A stretch of DNA of 64,000 nt from Bowmanella pacifica (GTDB lineage Bacteria; Pseudomonadota; Gammaproteobacteria; Enterobacterales; Alteromonadaceae), in the NCBI RefSeq assembly GCF_014645355.1, contig NZ_BMLS01000001.1:1240001-1304000 (forward strand). The letters run 5' to 3'. Position 1 is the stretch's first letter. The number at the start of each line of letters is the position of its first letter. Below are positions 63,519 to 64,000 of this stretch, piece by piece. Below the pieces are notes generated by a model. The model saw only the letters and a list, made by a program, of their open reading frames with translations, did no database searches and had not been told where the DNA came from. Both the position numbers and the translations under genes were made by a program.

Positions 63519-64000
63519 ATGAGTGAACGAATCCCCGTAAAAGATGTAACTCCCGTAAAAATTCATCAGCCAGCAGAGCAGGAAAGCGCAGATGCGTCGC
63601 GCAAGCGAATTTACGTGCGAGCCGTACAAGGCCCTCTGGAAACCTTTAGACGCTATTTTGGTTTCTTCTTTCTAGCCTTATTTGTGGCATTGCCCTGGAT
63701 TCGATATGACGGCCACCAAGCCATCCTGCTGGATATCGGCGAGCAACGTTTCACCATTTTCGCCCTGACACTCTGGCCGCAAGATCTGACGATACTTGCC
63801 TGGATTTTTATTATCGGCGCCTTTGCGCTGTTTTTTGTCACCACCTTTGCCGGACGGGTCTGGTGCGGCTTCCTCTGCCCACAAACAACCTGGACTTATA
63901 TGTATGTTTGGTTTGAGGAAAAAATCGAAGGTAGCCGACACCAGCGTATGAAGCTGGATGCGCGTCCCCTGGACTTTGACAAATTCTGGCGAAAAAGCCT
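63519..64000 (+). CDS. ccoG: Cytochrome c oxidase accessory protein CcoG (5' part only)
   Basis: The first 160 residues of CcoG (FixG/RdxA), an iron-sulfur membrane protein that helps assemble cbb3 oxidase by copper reduction. A cytoplasmic N-terminus leads to membrane helices (GFFFLALFVALPWI and ILAWIFIIGAFALFF) and the motif RVWCGFLCPQTTWTYMYVW, which is specific to this family. The ferredoxin domain lies past the window edge. The ATG at 63519 has AGGA just upstream. No ccoNOPQ genes are in the window. Confidence 0.92.
   Translation, partial: MSERIPVKDVTPVKIHQPAEQESADASRKRIYVRAVQGPLETFRRYFGFFFLALFVALPWIRYDGHQAILLDIGEQRFTIFALTLWPQDLTILAWIFIIGAFALFFVTTFAGRVWCGFLCPQTTWTYMYVWFEEKIEGSRHQRMKLDARPLDFDKFWRKS

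Overview
The window reads as chromosomal DNA of a gammaproteobacterium, most likely from the Alteromonadales. The evidence is gene order and families: epmB/efp/epmA with rep, the lptM-lysA-dapF-DUF484-xerC-yigB block beside uvrD, glmU-DeoR-glmS, proteins of the DUF3019/MipA and DUF3016 types, cytochrome c5, and a class GN sortase with its single target. The genus cannot be fixed from the sequence alone. Nearly all of it is intact core chromosome. No integrase, transposase, phage gene or CRISPR array was seen.

Layout. 1-1843 (minus): outer-membrane MipA/OmpV protein, DUF3019 protein and an OmpR-type response regulator cut by the window edge. 1844-2637: a gene-free stretch with an orphan terminator and two adjoining 51-bp tandem repeat families. 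2638-4278: DUF3016 protein and three small, poorly known genes. 4312-8998: the EF-P beta-lysylation set (epmB, efp, epmA) followed by rep. 8988-12142: a GAF-GAF-GGDEF-EAL protein and cytochrome c5. 12385-12459: tRNA-Arg(CCG). 12816-13212: two small envelope proteins. 13308-23882: a surface block with a two-partner secretion adhesin and its TpsB transporter, an AraC regulator, and a class GN sortase with its VIT/VWA/LPQTG substrate. 24109-32735: rarD, uvrD (candidate LexA box), a YkgJ-type protein, and the yigB-xerC-DUF484-dapF-lysA-lptM operon on the minus strand. 33062-38107: speA (UUG start), a beta-lactamase-like serine hydrolase, and a DNA alkylation repair pair made of an Ada-AlkA fusion coupled to ogt. 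38238-42401: hexosamine synthesis (glmU, DeoR regulator, glmS). 42503-47291: FabF-like synthase with a divergent TetR regulator, a SpoU methyltransferase, rlmE and ylqF. 47478-52019: leuA, an AraC regulator, an M14 carboxypeptidase and an arylamine N-acetyltransferase broken by one amber codon. 52358-62737: two RND efflux systems, each with a TetR regulator and an operator-like palindrome. 62734-64000: a small membrane protein and the start of ccoG.

How parts work together. EpmB makes (R)-beta-lysine and EpmA attaches it to Lys34 of EF-P, all encoded within 2.7 kb. The lptM-yigB operon joins lysine/peptidoglycan precursor synthesis to chromosome dimer resolution through translationally coupled genes. 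The two RND pumps face each other tail to tail and carry no outer-membrane channel gene, so a TolC-type protein must be encoded elsewhere. Several regulators sit next to inverted repeats that fit operators: the DeoR gene before glmS, the TetR gene facing the FabF-like gene, and both efflux TetR genes.

I did not find a convincing wholly new multi-gene system. The most unusual items are the paired 51-bp repeat arrays, the amber-interrupted acetyltransferase, the degenerate EAL domain, the phased TTTCG motifs before the DeoR gene, and an unexplained structured stretch upstream of rlmE.
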